Assembly (NCBI GenBank): GCA_009746045.1
Contig: RPFO01000078.1
Location: 147,438-211,437 of the forward strand
Direction of reading: 5' to 3'
Origin: Mesostigma viride
Taxonomy: Eukaryota; Streptophyta; Mesostigmatophyceae; Mesostigmatales; Mesostigmataceae
DNA: 64,000 nucleotides
The position numbers and the translations under genes are program-made. Shown one piece after another: positions 1 to 12,239 of this stretch; within the stretch, counting starts at the first letter, position 1; each line of letters opens with the position of its first letter. The notes below the pieces were generated by a model. That model was not told where the DNA came from. It made no database searches and saw nothing but the letters and a program-made list of their open reading frames with translations.

Positions 1-405
1 GGGGGGTCGCCCCCAGCCTGTCGCCGGCGGTGGCGCATCATAACGCGGCACAGGACGGGGTCCTGCGCCACCCTCCAAGGTGCCCCGAGACGGTGGATCC
101 CGCGGAGGGGAACGGGGGAGAGGGCGTGAGGGGTGGTCATCGGAATCGGAGTCGTAACCCTCACTCCCATCGTCCTGGTCTTCGTCATCCATGGTCACAA
201 TGCGATCCAGGGCCTGCCGTAGCGAATACTGTCCCGCACGCAGACACTTTTCGCCCCGCAACGCCCCCTCCAACGGAAGGTACTGGGGAAAGTAGTTCCC
301 CAGCAGGTTCCGCACCGCTGGTGGAGTTAGGAGGAGCAAAAGCCGTGGAAATACCAGACCCGCATCCAGCGTGTTCACGCACGCGTGACAAAGGCACTCC
401 TGCTC
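1..405. other. Left flank of the CACTA element, no gene recognised
   Basis: This is GC-rich sequence outside the left end of the 12.5-kb transposon. An open frame of about 130 codons runs through it on the plus strand, but its composition (Pro, Gly, Arg) is what GC-rich non-coding DNA gives, and I see no domain. It may be part of a host gene that the transposon entered. Confidence 0.4.
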
Positions 406-835
406 CACTAGGAAGGGGTCTGTGACATTTTGTGATATTTTTTTATCACAAAATGTCACTTTTGTGACATTTTGTGATAAAAAAATGATAAAACGTGACA
501 AAATGTGACAAAATGTGATAAAACTGTGACAAATTGTGATCGAGACATGTCATGATTGTGACAAAACGTGACAAACGTGATAAAACCAGCATATTTTGTG
601 ATAAAGGCATTATCACAAAATGTCAAAGTGTCACAAAATGTCACAAACGCACAGAAAAACAAAATGTGACAAGGTGATAAATCACAACCACTCAGGGGAA
701 GTGATATATCACAAAAACACGCAAACATGCACCCAAAACGTGACAAAGTGATAAATCACAACCACTCAGGGGAAGTGATATATCACAAAAACACTCAAAC
801 ATGCACCCAAAATGCACCTTTTTATTAAATGAAAT
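406..835 (+). repeat. Left terminal inverted repeat and subterminal repeat array
   Basis: CACTAGGAAGGGG is followed by more than 20 imperfect copies of a 7-10 bp motif (TGTGACA, TGTGATA, and the complement TATCACA) in both orientations. In CACTA elements such arrays are the binding sites for transposon-encoded proteins. A longer unit ending in a TGATATATCACAAAAACAC-type sequence is repeated at about 695-720 and 770-795. Confidence 0.8.
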
Positions 836-879
836 AAATAGTTTTCAATAAATAGAGTTATGTACAATATATACATCAT

Positions 880-3800
880 TCAAACGTGGTCCTCATCGTC
901 ACCACAGGCCTCATCAAAATCGGAAGCAACATGGCTACCAGCTTCACCACTGCCGTAGTCATTGTCGTCACCACAGGCCTCATCAAAACTGGAATAAAAA
1001 TGGCTACCAGCTTCACCGCTGCCGGAATCATGGTTTTCTGCATAGTTGACAGCCTTGCGCCTCCTGCCACTCGTTCGAGTTGTCACCGGCACACCTGTTG
1101 CCTCAGGTGCCTTGCCAGGACACTTGCCTTTGGGGCGGGATGTTGTAGCCGGCCTCAAACTTGCTGCTTCCGCAGGTTTCTTGCCCTTCCCCTTGCCCTT
1201 TGCTGGTGGATCTGGCAGATCATACAACGGTATGTCTTTCCAATTCGTGCCAAGGCTGCGAAAAAGCTCATTGCTGACAGGGCCATCTGCAGATTGTGAC
1301 AGGTGGCGAGGTAACTTGACATGCAACACAGCCATCTCTGAAGGATACGCAGGATCAACCACATACCCAACAGAGCTGATAGCCGTGGGAAAAACAATAC
1401 TAGCGGAACGGGGTTCATCCCAGCTCTTGACTAAAGTGAGCCTCTCAGCAGGAAAGTGTCGAACATTCTGGAAAAACTCCACTCTAAACAAAAGCTGCCT
1501 GTCCCAGTGAGCTAGTGGCCTCCGAAGTTTGCAATTCAGTATATGTGTCACAATGCCATACCGGACAATGCCTCCCTGCCCATGGTAGGCCACACCTGCA
1601 TTGCGGGTCTTTCTGCACCTCTTGTCCATGTCCTCCGTTCGGAACTTCATTCCATACAGCTGCACCATGTCGTGTTCATCTGCACGGTGCTCAATTCCAG
1701 CTTCAGCAACTTTGATCAGATCTGGTACAAAGGGCCGTTGGTTTTGGGCGATCCACCTCTTCAGCCAATCGGCTTGATCCAGAATGCAGTACTGCCTCCT
1801 GCACACAAGCATCATCCCAAGCACCGATCGACCAACATTCATGCACATTTTGTGCCAAGGTTAGACAAAATATTTATACATATATATGCACCACCAGCAA
1901 AATAGTTACTCATACCCGGAAGCCAAAAAAAAAAAAGGCCGAAAGCGAGGAAGGTTTAGACTGAAACAACATTGGAGCAAACAAAGTGTTGCATATACTT
2001 CAAGGTAAAAGACACACATTGCCAATTCAGACAAGACACACATTTATAAAGAGGGACTCCATGTCAAGAAAAGAAGCTCACCAGAAAGCCTCATCATAGC
2101 CCTCGTTCTTTTCAGGATAGGTGGCATGCTTTAGCGCGTACTCCATGAGCAACGCACGCACTTGAGCTCGCTCCTCTCCAGAAAGTTTGTAATTGCGTTC
2201 CCGGACAATCTTGCCCAGCTGGACTTCCTTTGAAGGGTCTCTGCTCAGCAAATCCCAGACAAAATACTTGTCTTTCACCTGCATGCATGCCGGAATATTA
2301 AGTACACATTCAGGCACCATTAACATTTTAAGGCACAATGTTAGTGGCACCTTAACCTTATAAAACCATACATACAACTCATCTGTGCAAGGCTATGATT
2401 CGCTCTTCAAAAAATAGTTTGCATACATGCAATAAACGATTGCAGGGTGTGAACAGGCATGCATATGTCATGTACATAATCACTTCGGACAATGTGTGAG
2501 AAACTACACGCATTTCAGTTGCCATACAGGACTAGAAAACAAATGGTGGTGTACTTAACTTTCAGGGATGATGATAACGAATGGACTGATGGAAATGATC
2601 GCTGGTAAAGTGTTTGAGACGAAAAAAAAGATCCAATAATAATGCACTTACCTGCGTTTTTTCGTGTACAAAATAGCTGGCGATGCGGAGCAACTCCTTG
2701 TCGAGGAATGACTCCGCCATCGAGTGCTCGACATTGACGTTCGAGAGCCGGGCATTTGTGACTTCACGCATGGTCCTCTCACCCCATGCCATTGTTCGCG
2801 TCTCAGGCAGGCCAAGCAACTCTATCTGCTTAGCCAAGTGAAGGGCTGCATGCATAGACCGAGGCATCTCAGTTGCTGGTATGACCCTCTCCATGGCGAC
2901 CACAGCCTTGGTCATAAGCTTGCCAACCTGCTCCAGCTCTGACTGTTTCAAAGCTCTACTTGATAAAATGCAATCCCACGCCGCGGACAGCATCAAGAAC
3001 GCCGCGCGCGCGTGAGGGTGAAGCCTGCCTCGAAGAGCTACAGGCAAACACTTGCACAAATAGAGGTTCTTGTCGCGTGTCTTCAACCCAGCACCCTTCG
3101 CCGTGCAAAGCAGGCCTACAGGAAGCCCACTAAAGTACTCCGGCAGGCTTCCTTCCGACATTGCCTTGTCAGCTTCTGCTTTTTTCAAGCATGTTGCCAA
3201 GAGGAGACGACGTCCACACCAAGTGTTAACAACACGAAAATACTTGTTAGAGGAGTGAAAACCTGAGCCCAACAAAACACAATATAAAATGGCTAGGAAG
3301 TAGCATCGCTTGCAGACAGTAGTAACGCATAACAGTGAGTCTACCATGTAAGGCATATTGCGAATGGATACATAGGCAGATGCACTTACCAAGGCACGCT
3401 GCCTTCTCAGCCGTCGTGAATTGTCCCATTGGGTGCCGTCCTCGTTTTCTTGTAGTCTTCCCTTTCCCCTTTGCCTTGGTGGTTGCTTTAGCGGCCTCTT
3501 CAACCCACAACTCCGGGTTAAGGCCCTTCTCCTCCAATCTTGCCCGCACGGCACGGGTGTAAGCCTTCCCTGCATATACATAATGCGGCGATCCGCAAGT
3601 ACACGAAAACTTCTGGTTACTAACACACATTGTATGCATGTCATTGCAGAAAATGCATGGTATGCATGGTATACTGTAACTATGAAGTACGCAACTAAAA
3701 AAAGAAACGACGCTAACAAATATCATGGCCCCCATGCTTACCAGAGGTTGAGGTCTCAATCCGCAGCAGCATATTCGAGCACAGATGAAACTCATCAATG

Positions 3801-5341
3801 GCGTGCCGTATCAGCAGCTCCGCCCAGTATGGCAGGCGGAAAAAGGGCTCCGGTTCACGTTTCAATGTTCCGCAGTAATCAAAATATTCTTTAAAACTCA
3901 TGGGGGCAGGTGGCGGCCCCGCACTGGCTGGACGGCAAGGGTCCGTTGCATCCAGCATGCGCTCACTGCCCAAAAAGGCAATTTTGCCTGATGAAATAAC
4001 CTCCCCCTCCCAGTTTGGGCCGCACACCATACACCCAACCTTTCCTGTGTCGGGTATGTTTAAACACTTTGCATACGCCGGATAGTCATGGATGATAAGA
4101 GATAGAATGGCGTGCACCTTGACAGGCTTATACACACCATCATCCTCATCCAGGATATCACAAGCATAGATACCATCCCATAGCGCAAGAAACTCCTCCA
4201 CTATCAGATCAAGAAACGCATGCATATTCTTTGGCGCCTGCCGATGGGAGGCTCCAACAAGTAGGATCATCGGCGAAAAATACTGGCTGATGAACGCCCA
4301 CTCAGGCAGATTGTAACAACACAAAAAAGCCGGCCAAGAACTGTGCGTGTCCATGAAAGAGCGTGGACATACGCCGTCAAAACACAGTGCCCAGATTGTA
4401 TTGCGGGGGTTCTCTCTGAAATGGGGATATTTCTCCTTGATGTACTGTACTGCCTTGCAGTCTGCACACATGCAAACATAAACGGAACGCAAGGCAAGAC
4501 ATGGCATCCACAATCAGGTCGAGCACAAGCATAATTTTCTCACCAACAGCGGCATTCCAGTGAGAGGAGAGGGGAAAAGCGAGAGGCGAACAGGGAGGCC
4601 GGAGAAAGAACTCCGTGCAGAATTTCAGGGAAATAGCCTTCATGCATACCTATATATCGAACAAAAACTAGAATTCGAAAAGGGGAAGGCATGTACATGG
4701 CAAATCAGTTACTCACCCTTGATGCCGTGGACCACCCGATCCGGTCCATCCGGCTGTTTATTTTCGGTATTGTTCGCATAACGAAGTGCCTCGGACATTG
4801 CGCGGATCCGCAGCCAGCCCCGGATCCGGTCTCGCAAAGGAAAAAAACGGACTTGACGATGGGGCTTTGAAGTCTTGACAGTTTCCCCATTTTCGTCTGG
4901 ATAAGTTTCATATCTGTATTCGTTACATTTTGGGCACCATAAGGTGGTCTTGTCTTTGTATATATAACTCTCGCATTTGCACACGTCAAATACTTTGTAC
5001 GTTAGGCCCAGCGCCTTAAGAATCTCCTTTGCTTTATCCACTGACCCAGGAAGCTTGTGGCCCTTCGGGAGACCATCCCCAATAATCTTGAATACCTCAT
5101 TTGCAGCGGCCTTAGAGCAGCCGTTGAAGCCTAGTGTTGACAGCAATTTAATGGTAAATAATACTGCGCTCTCCTCACTTCCCTCACACAACGGGGTTTC
5201 AATCCCTAAATCTCTCACCGCCTGATCAAATCTTCTCGCAAACTGTACTGCTTCGGCCTTTTTTGCTTTATCGTCACCATTCCTGTGTACATCCTCAGAG
5301 GATTCCTCGCACATGAAGTCATCTAACGACAGATCAGCCAT
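880..5341 (-). CDS. TNP2-like CACTA transposase, spliced
   Basis: Six exons fit GT-AG boundaries, at about 5341-4717, 4466-3742, 3569-3390, roughly 3200-2652, 2281-2083 and 1801-880. The 5' splice sites read GGTGAGT, GTAAGC, GGTAAGT, CAGGTAAGT and GTGAGC. Exon 1 (start MADLSLDDF) carries a C-x-C...CPKC zinc-binding block and an FFPLRDRIRGWLR stretch, like the N-terminus of plant TNP2. Exon 2 carries the transposase core, with SSWPAFLCCYNLPEW, LIVEEFLALWDG, a DYPAY block and a C-x-x-C pair, matching the Transposase_21 family. The fourth exon resembles the DUF4218 region. The last resembles a DUF4216-like tail (GGIVRYGIVTHI) followed by a basic, then acidic, C-terminus. The catalytic acids were not aligned. 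The start of the fourth exon is uncertain. Confidence 0.75.
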
Positions 5342-5359
5342 TTTCAAGTTCCACCCCAA

Positions 5360-6142
5360 CGTGGGGCCTCATCCGACGGGGTACCCGCATACCAACGCTG
5401 GTATGCGGGCCACCCCTGTTTACGCCATAGCCGGAAGATGTCGGTGGTCACCGCCCATTTCTTTCTGCCTACTACTTCACGGCCTGCATATCAACGCTGG
5501 TCAACCCCCTTTCAAGGCACGAATACCCGGCAGTTGTGCTCACTGCCCACTTTAGACTGCCCACTTCAGGGCCCGCACAGCAATGCTGGTATGCGGCGGG
5601 TCCCCATGCTCCACCATAGATGGCGGCTGTGCTCACTTTGCTCGAGCACTAACGAAATAAATCAGTCGCAAAACGAGTTTCAAGCGAACACTTGGAAATT
5701 TGCGGGCCTGCCGGAAAATGTGCCTTGCTGACGAAACAAATCACATGTCAGGATACACGCGCCCAGCCAAAACTATCGCGCCATCCGATTTTTCCGGGTA
5801 CATCCGATGTTAACGTACAAACAAAAGAATCCAGGGTGGCATCTGGTGCACAAATCACTTGACAGGAGGCACGCACTCTGCTATTGCCGTCTTCCAGATC
5901 CGATTTTCTGCAGAAAGTGGAATCCAGGGTTCAACTGGTTAACTTGGCTCAGCTTTATTGCTAACCAGGGTTCCAATATGACAAGTATTTAATCCTAGAT
6001 TAAATTTTCTGACGGATTGAATTTGCCGGTTGAGTACACCTAAACTTGGTGGTCGACAGGCCACGTGGCAAGATGTGACGTCTGACAAACGCTTGGCTTC
6101 CTCGTAACAAGATTCCTGCCACGCAATGACGTAAACCACGGT
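5360..6142. promoter_or_regulatory. Divergent promoter region between two CACTA genes
   Basis: About 780 bp separates the transposase start (minus) from the 6143 gene (plus). It holds several imperfect copies of a block containing CAACGCTGGTATGCGGG and GCCCGCATA..CAACGCTGGT (5385-5620). Repeated blocks between divergent transposon genes are plausible regulatory sites, but no function is shown. Confidence 0.4.
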
Positions 6143-6874
6143 ATGCGGCGCGGCGCGGAAGTCCGCACAAGGAATCAAGGACATGACTTTGACGTCAGTG
6201 TGCCCTCGAAATTTAAAATTTGCGCCAAATGCCGCGGGGCGTTGCGCAGCAACGGCGTTGCGTGCCCACTACATGTGTGGGACACTTACGCAAAGTTTCC
6301 CCGAACACACCATGAACGTAAGAAGCTGCCGCTCGGAAATCGGATGGTTCGAGGGGCTTCATCTGGCCGCGTCGTGGCTTCTGCGGACCTCTGGGCGAGG
6401 TTCAAAGCGGCTGAGCGTGACGAGGCGGTCCCCCTACGTGGGGTGACCGAAGACGAATATAGAAAGTTCATTAATAAAACCGTACACGATCTGTCTAAAA
6501 ATTGGCTGGACGAGAACCACCCAGCAAAAGAGCAGGACAGAAAGCTGTTCAATGAAGTTGTAGATCGGGCCTTCACTATCTGCCCGTTTGCAAAACATCT
6601 GGTGTTGACAAAGAATAGTGGGAAACCCGAGGAGCCACAAGATGTCATTAAGAAAGCACTGGCGAGGCATCTCACGGTGACCTCTTACAACTACAGGCAA
6701 AGGCTTGAGGCCCGTGCTGCAGCACAGGACAAAGAGGACTCAGGTAGTGACGAGCCTCAAGAGGACTCAGATGAGGACTCAGATGAGGAGTCCGATGGGG
6801 AAAGTGATGAAGACCTGAAGCCTTCCGCTTCCACAAAGAGCGGCGGGCGCCCCTCAGCTGCATTACCAACGTGA
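6143..6874 (+). CDS. CACTA accessory protein, function unknown (243 aa)
   Basis: The frame starts MRRGAEVRTRNQGH. A C-x-x-C pair (FKICAKCRG, near residue 27) suggests a zinc site, followed by a helical charged middle and a strongly acidic Glu/Asp/Ser tail from about residue 195. It lies in the place where CACTA elements carry a second gene (TnpA/TnpD-like DNA-binding protein). No recognisable catalytic domain. The role is inferred only from position. ATG choice is uncertain because earlier plus-strand sequence has no clear initiator signals. Confidence 0.5.
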   Translation: MRRGAEVRTRNQGHDFDVSVPSKFKICAKCRGALRSNGVACPLHVWDTYAKFPRTHHERKKLPLGNRMVRGASSGRVVASADLWARFKAAERDEAVPLRGVTEDEYRKFINKTVHDLSKNWLDENHPAKEQDRKLFNEVVDRAFTICPFAKHLVLTKNSGKPEEPQDVIKKALARHLTVTSYNYRQRLEARAAAQDKEDSGSDEPQEDSDEDSDEESDGESDEDLKPSASTKSGGRPSAALPT

Positions 6875-6889
6875 AGAACCCGAAGGTCA

Positions 6890-8200
6890 ATTGCTTGCTT
6901 GTTGAATTTAATTAGTGCCTTGCTTCCTTTGTTAGACCCTTGCTTGACCTTTGTTAGTCCCTTGCTTCCTTAGTTAGCCACTCCTTCTTGCATGCTTGCA
7001 ATTGCTTGCTTGCTGAATTTAATTAGTCATGCCTTGCTTCCTTTGTTAGACCCTTGCTTGACCTTTGTTAGTCCCTTGCTTTCTTCGTTGGCCACTCTTC
7101 CTTGCATGCTTGCAATTGCTTGCTTGCTGAATTTAATTAGTGCCTTGCTTCCTTTGTTAGACCCTTGCTTGACCTTTGTTAGTCCCTTGCTTTCTTTGTT
7201 AGCCACTCTTCCTTCAATGCTTGCAATTGCTTGCTTGCTGAATTTAATTAGTGCCTTGCTTCCTTTGTTAGACCCTTAACTTGACCTTTGTCAGTCCCTT
7301 GCTTCCTTTGTTACCCACTCTTCCTTCAATGCTTGCAATTGCTTGCTTGCTGAATTTTTTTAGTCCCTTGCTTCCTTTGTTAGCCACTCTCTTCCTTGAA
7401 TGCTTGCAATTACTTGCTTGCTGAATTTAATTCAGTCCCTTGCTTCCTTTGTTAGACCCTTGCTTGACCTTTGTTAGTCCCTTGCTTTCTTTGTTAGCCA
7501 CTCTTCCTTCAATGCTTGCAATTGCTTGCTTGCTGAATTTAATTAGTGCCTTGCTTCCTTTGTTAGACCCTTGCTTGACCTTTGTTAGTCCCTTGCTTCC
7601 TTTGTTAGGCCCTTGCTTGACCTTTGTCAGTCCCTTGCTTCCTTTGTTACCCACTCTTCCTTCAATGCTTGCAATTGCTTGCTTGCTGAATTTAATTAGT
7701 GCCTTGCTTCCTTTGTTAGCCACTCTCTTCCTTGAATGCTTGCAATTACTTGCTTGCTGAATTTAATTCAGTCCCTTGCTTCCTTTGTTAGGCACTTGCT
7801 TCCTTTGTTAGCCACTGTCTTCCTTGCGCGCATGTACGCTTGCTTGCTGAATCTAATTGGTCCCTTGCTTCCTTTGTTAATTAGGCCCTTGCTTCCTTTG
7901 TTGGCCACTCACTTCCTTGCGCGCATGTACCCTTGCTGAATTTAATTAGTCCCTTGCTTCCTTTGTTAGGCCCTTGCTTTACCTTTGTTAGGACCTTGAT
8001 TCCTTTGTTAGCCACTCTCTTCCTTGCACGCATGTACGCTTGCTTGCTGAATTTTATTAATTAGTCCCTAGCTTACTTGGTTATGCCCATGCTTCCTTTG
8101 TAAGCCACTCTTCCTTGCACGCTTGCAGTTGCTGAATATAATTAGTCCCTTGCTTCCTTTGATACGACCTTGCCTACTTGGTTAGGCCATTGCTTCCCTG
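6890..8200 (+). repeat. Minisatellite of about 115-bp units
   Basis: Around ten degenerate tandem units are built from CCTTGCTTCCTTTGTTAG, CTTGACCTTTGTTAGTCCC, CCACTCTTCCTT and GCTTGCTTGCTGAATTTAATTAG. Units drift in order and length towards the right end. Open frames through it are repeat artefacts. Confidence 0.9.
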
Positions 8201-8648
8201 CATGCTAGAGAACTTCATGAATTGAAATAGACCCCTGTTAAGTGAGACAACTAACTTGTTGATTCGTCCTTGCTGCCTCGCGTGGTTGCTTGCTGCATTC
8301 CATTTGTCCCTTGCTTCCTTGGTTAGTCCGGCCTTAAGATAATTATCGGCATTGTGCTCTTGTTGTCCATTTAAGGCCCGTGCTCCTCTTTCCGGCATGC
8401 GGTTAGTTTTAACGCCGACATCTGTGTGGTATCGTTCCTTGACTGCCCTATCAGTGTCGTTCTTCTACAGCTTCCGACCTGCATTTGTTTTGGTGCCAAA
8501 AGCTTATTCAGTCGGGTACATTTTTTCCTTGATTGCCTTTATCTCTGTCGTTTCCCTCTAGTTTCCCGCCTGCATTTAGTTTTAACGCCGACATCTATGT
8601 GGTGTCATTCCTGAAGTGCCTTTAGCTGTGTTGTTTTCCTCTAGCATG

Positions 8649-9000
8649 GCTGGCCACCCACTCAGGTTTGTCCCTTAATTATCCCTCCATCCCACCTCGT
8701 TTGGCCATCATGCTTGGCCACCCACTCATGTTTGTCCCTTAATTATCCCTCCATCCCACCTCATTCAGCCATCATGGCTGGCCTATGTATATGGATGTCA
8801 TAGAATAATAAATGTTGAGGATTCATGTTCCCTTCTCGCAATCATGGCTGGCCTATGTACATGGATGTCAAAGAAAAATATATGTTGAGGATTCAGGCTC
8901 TATTAATGTCATCATGGCTGGCCTACGTACATGGATGTCAAAGAATAATAAATGTTGAGGATTCAGGCTCCCTTGCGGTCATCGTGGCTGGCCTACCTGC
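8649..9000 (+). repeat. Two short tandem repeats
   Basis: A unit of about 65 bp (TGGCCACCCACTCA, then CCCTTAATTATCCCTCCATC) occurs twice. A unit of about 60 bp (CATGGCTGGCCTA, then CATGGATGTCAAAGAA and AATGTTGAGGATTCA) occurs about three times. They fill the leader before the 9104 gene. Confidence 0.8.
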
Positions 9001-9103
9001 CTTTGTTTTGATGCCGAACGCTGATTTGGGTACTGTTCCTTGATTGTCTTTTTTTGTGTTGTTTTGTGATATCACATATTATACACCTTGACAGGTTGCA
9101 CCC

Positions 9104-11734
9104 ATGAAGCCCGCAGTGCCAAATCCCCAGAAGATGACGGTGCAAGAGAAGATTGAAGAGCTGGAGGCGCAGCTGGCTGAGCTGAAAGGCAGCACGAAGG
9201 AAATCAAAAAGGAAGCACGCCCCAAGGTGGCGCCACCTCCACTGCCCATTCGTGTAGCCGAGCCGCCGGTGTTCGAGCCGAAGTTGCCTGCAAGCACTGT
9301 TCTAAAGGCGTCGCTTGCAACCATGCCGGTGGCCGCTGCGCAAACTCCTTCCCCACAGCTGGTGCCTCAGTCCGAGAAGGCAGCCTTCGTGCAGCCGCCT
9401 GCGGTGCCGGTCATCCCTGCGCAACCCCATTCGCCTAAGCTGCCGGTGGGCCCGCGCGAGCAGGCAGCCCCGAGGCAGCCACCTGCGGTGCCAGCAAAGG
9501 CCAAGTCTCGTAAGGGCTCTGCACCTCCGCCGCTCGAGCGTGGCCTCCGCTACTTCCTGGATGAAGTGAGACCAGGCGCGGTTATCTTGCCCAAGCCCGC
9601 GGACCTCATAAACGACGTTCCGGTGGGTGCGGTCATCGCCCAAAAGTTCAAATACACCCCCTTGGCAAGGAATGGACAGGTTGAGTTTGGCTGGGAGCTG
9701 GCCGAGGTGGTTGTACTAGACAAGGAGGAGAAATACCCCTGGGAGGCTTGCTTTGTCGAGAGGAACGGCGTGCGATCCAAGGGTCTCGGATTTGATTTCC
9801 GCGAGCTGCATTATGGGGAGGAGGGGTCGAGTGTATACTCATGGGTGCTGGTTCAGGGTATCACACCGGCCGACCTTGACAGGCGGAGCAAGGAGTTGCG
9901 CGCCGCGACCGAGGCGGAAAAGGCCAAGGCGGGGAAGGAGAAGGCGGCAACCAACGGGAAGGCGACCACCAAGGGGAAGGCGACTACCAAGGGGAAGGCG
10001 ACCACCAAGGGGAAGGCGGCTGAAGATGAGGCAGCCGAGGATGAGGCGGCCGAGGATGAGGCGGCCGAGGATGAGGCGGCCGAGGATGAGGCAGCCAAGG
10101 GAAAGGCGGCCAAGGGGAAGGTAGCCGATGAGGAGGCGGCCGAGAAGGAGGCGGTCCAAATGGGAAGCGTAGCGAAGGCTGGTTCACGACGAGAGAAACG
10201 CAGCGCTGCCGATCCAAGAGTGCAGCCGCGCACGAAGCTCGCAAAGCTGCCTGCAGCAGCACCGACCACCGCCGGCAGCGCCGACAATCCTGCCCCCGAC
10301 AGTACTCCCTTCAACAACCGCCACAGCATCGGTGCCATCATCCATGTTGCCTGCGCAAGGAGCAGATGAAGACATGGCCTCGGTAGAGGCGGCGCTGGCC
10401 GCGCTCCTTGCCAAGAAGGAGGCAATGATTGCAGCCAGGAAGGCGGCCGATGTCTCCAATGCAACCCCTGAAGTAAGTCTCAGGAGTGGGTGGGGTTGTA
10501 AACCTGGACATGGTTTATGAGTGGTGTGATTTGGGGGGTTGCAAAGAGGGGTAGTTCATGAGTGGGCAGAGCGGGGGCTGTGGGAAATAGGGGTTATTTA
10601 TGAGTGGAGGGGCTGTAAGCTGGGTTGTTTTTTAGTGGGCTGAGCAGGGGCTGTTGGGGGGTTGTCAACCAGGTTATTTATGAGTGGGCTGGGCGGGGGC
10701 TGTTAGAAACTGGGATTATTTATGAGTGGGCAGTGTGTGAAACTGTTTTGTTTTTTTTTTTAAACAACTGATTGAGGGGGTTGTAAACACTTGGGATTAT
10801 TTATGAGGGGGGGGGGGACTGTAAACTCAGTGGCATTTGAGGTGGCTGAGTGGCGCACTCGTTTTTCATAGCCCCCGGGGGCTGTGGAGAACAGGGGTTA
10901 ATATGAGGGGGAAGGTTGTAAACTGCATGAGTGGGCTGAGTGGGGGGCTGTAGGAACCAGGGCCGGGTTATTTATGAGAGGGGGGGTCAAACTGGGGTTG
11001 TTTATGTCAGAGTGGGCTGAGTGGGGCTGTGTGAAACGGGGATAATGTATGGGTGGGGGGGTTGTATTTAACTGGATTGCTTATGAGTGGGCTGAGCAGG
11101 GGCTGTCAGAAACTGGATTATTTATGAGTAGGCAGTGTGTGAAAAGTGGGATTTTTTTTGTTTTTGATGACTGATTGAGGGGGTTGTAAACCATTTGGAT
11201 TATTATGAGGGGGGTGGGTGGAAACTGGGTGGTTTATGAGTGGGGCTGAGTGGTGACTGTGGGAAACTGGGGTTATTCATGAGAGGGGGTGTCTAAACTG
11301 GGGTGGTTTATGTCAGAGTGGGCTGAGTGGGGGCTGTGGGAAACTGGGATAGTGTATGCGTGGGGGAGGTCTAAACTGGGTTGTTCATTAGTGGGCTGAG
11401 CGGGGGCTGTCAGAAACTGGGATTATTTATGAGCGGGAAGTGTGTGAAACTGGGATTTTTTTATTTTTTTTTAATGACTGATTGCAATTTTACAACCCCC
11501 TCAAGAGGGGGTTGTCAACACTGGGATTGTGAGTTTGTGGGCGGGGGCCGGAGGCCGCCTTGCTGTTCTTGAAACCCATTCAAGGGTGTTCTAGGCAAGA
11601 CGTTGATTTTGATGTGCAACATTTCTATTGATCGAGGCTGTGAAAGGCTATGACACATCTTGAGTGTTTGAACTTGCCTTTTTTTTCTGCTCACAGGGAG
11701 ACAAGGTGCCGGCCTCCCAGTCGTCGTCCATTTA
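9104..11734 (+). CDS. Second CACTA accessory protein, repeat-rich, spliced
   Basis: The frame starts MKPAVPNPQKMTVQEK with a short coiled coil (EKIEELEAQLAELKG), then a Pro/Ala-rich linker. A folded-looking block of about 110 residues follows (LERGLRYFLDEVRPGAV onward), then Lys/Ala/Glu repeats of the types TTKGKA and EDEAAED. The long frame ends at 10369. A second coding segment (MASVEAALAALLAKKEAMI) is in another frame and reaches a 5' splice site, GAAGTAAGT, near 10471. A polypyrimidine-CTCACAG acceptor near 11696 leads to a short last exon ending at 11734. So at least one intron of about 1.2 kb is likely, and an intron or frameshift near 10310-10370. Function unknown. Confidence 0.5.
10480..11530 (+). 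repeat. Minisatellite inside the intron of the 9104 gene
   Basis: Degenerate units of about 45-70 bp are built from GAGTGGGCTGAG, GGGGGCTGTGGGAAACTGGG and ATTATTTATGAG. The array occupies nearly all of the proposed intron. Confidence 0.8.
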
Positions 11735-11995
11735 ACATCGTCATCTAGTAGGCGCCACGGCTGCGCAGGTTTGTTTTTGTTTTCTTGATCTATATCGAGC
11801 GCTTTCTTGTTCATGCATTGGTTACTAGGGACTAGGGTGCAGTGCTAGATGAGACAATTGACACCAACCACCCGTTCATGTTTCTTGCGCATGTGCGTTT
11901 TTTAATGCATTCCAGGAACATTATGAGATTTCTGTCATGCAACGCCAAGCGCCAAGCCGGCGTTTGCAAATTGTCACTGATCGATAATCACTGTT

Positions 11996-12195
11996 GAAGA
12001 ATGAAGAATGAAGAATGAAGAATGAAGAATGAAGAATGAAGAATGAAGAATGAAGAATGAAGAATGAAGAATGAAGAATGAAGAATGAAGAATGAAGAAT
12101 GAAGAATGAAGAATGAAGAATGAAGAATGAAGAATGAAGAATGAAGAATGAAGAATGAAGAATGAAGAATGAAGAATGAAGAATGAAGAATGAAG
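11996..12195 (+). repeat. (GAAGAAT)n microsatellite
   Basis: About 28 near-perfect tandem copies of the 7-mer GAAGAAT. Not the plant or algal telomere repeat (TTTAGGG or TTTTAGGG). Confidence 0.95.
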
Positions 12196-12239
12196 ATCTG
12201 TTGCATTTATCTTTATATTTGTAATAAAGAAATCGCGAG

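Noticed and set aside
9839-10464. Long minus-strand frames opposite the 9104 gene
   Set aside because: They are antisense to Lys/Ala/Glu repeats and consist of Leu/Gly/Arg or Ser/Ala repeats.
11996-12195. (GAAGAAT)n as telomeric sequence
   Set aside because: The unit does not match known telomere repeats and it lies inside a transposon.
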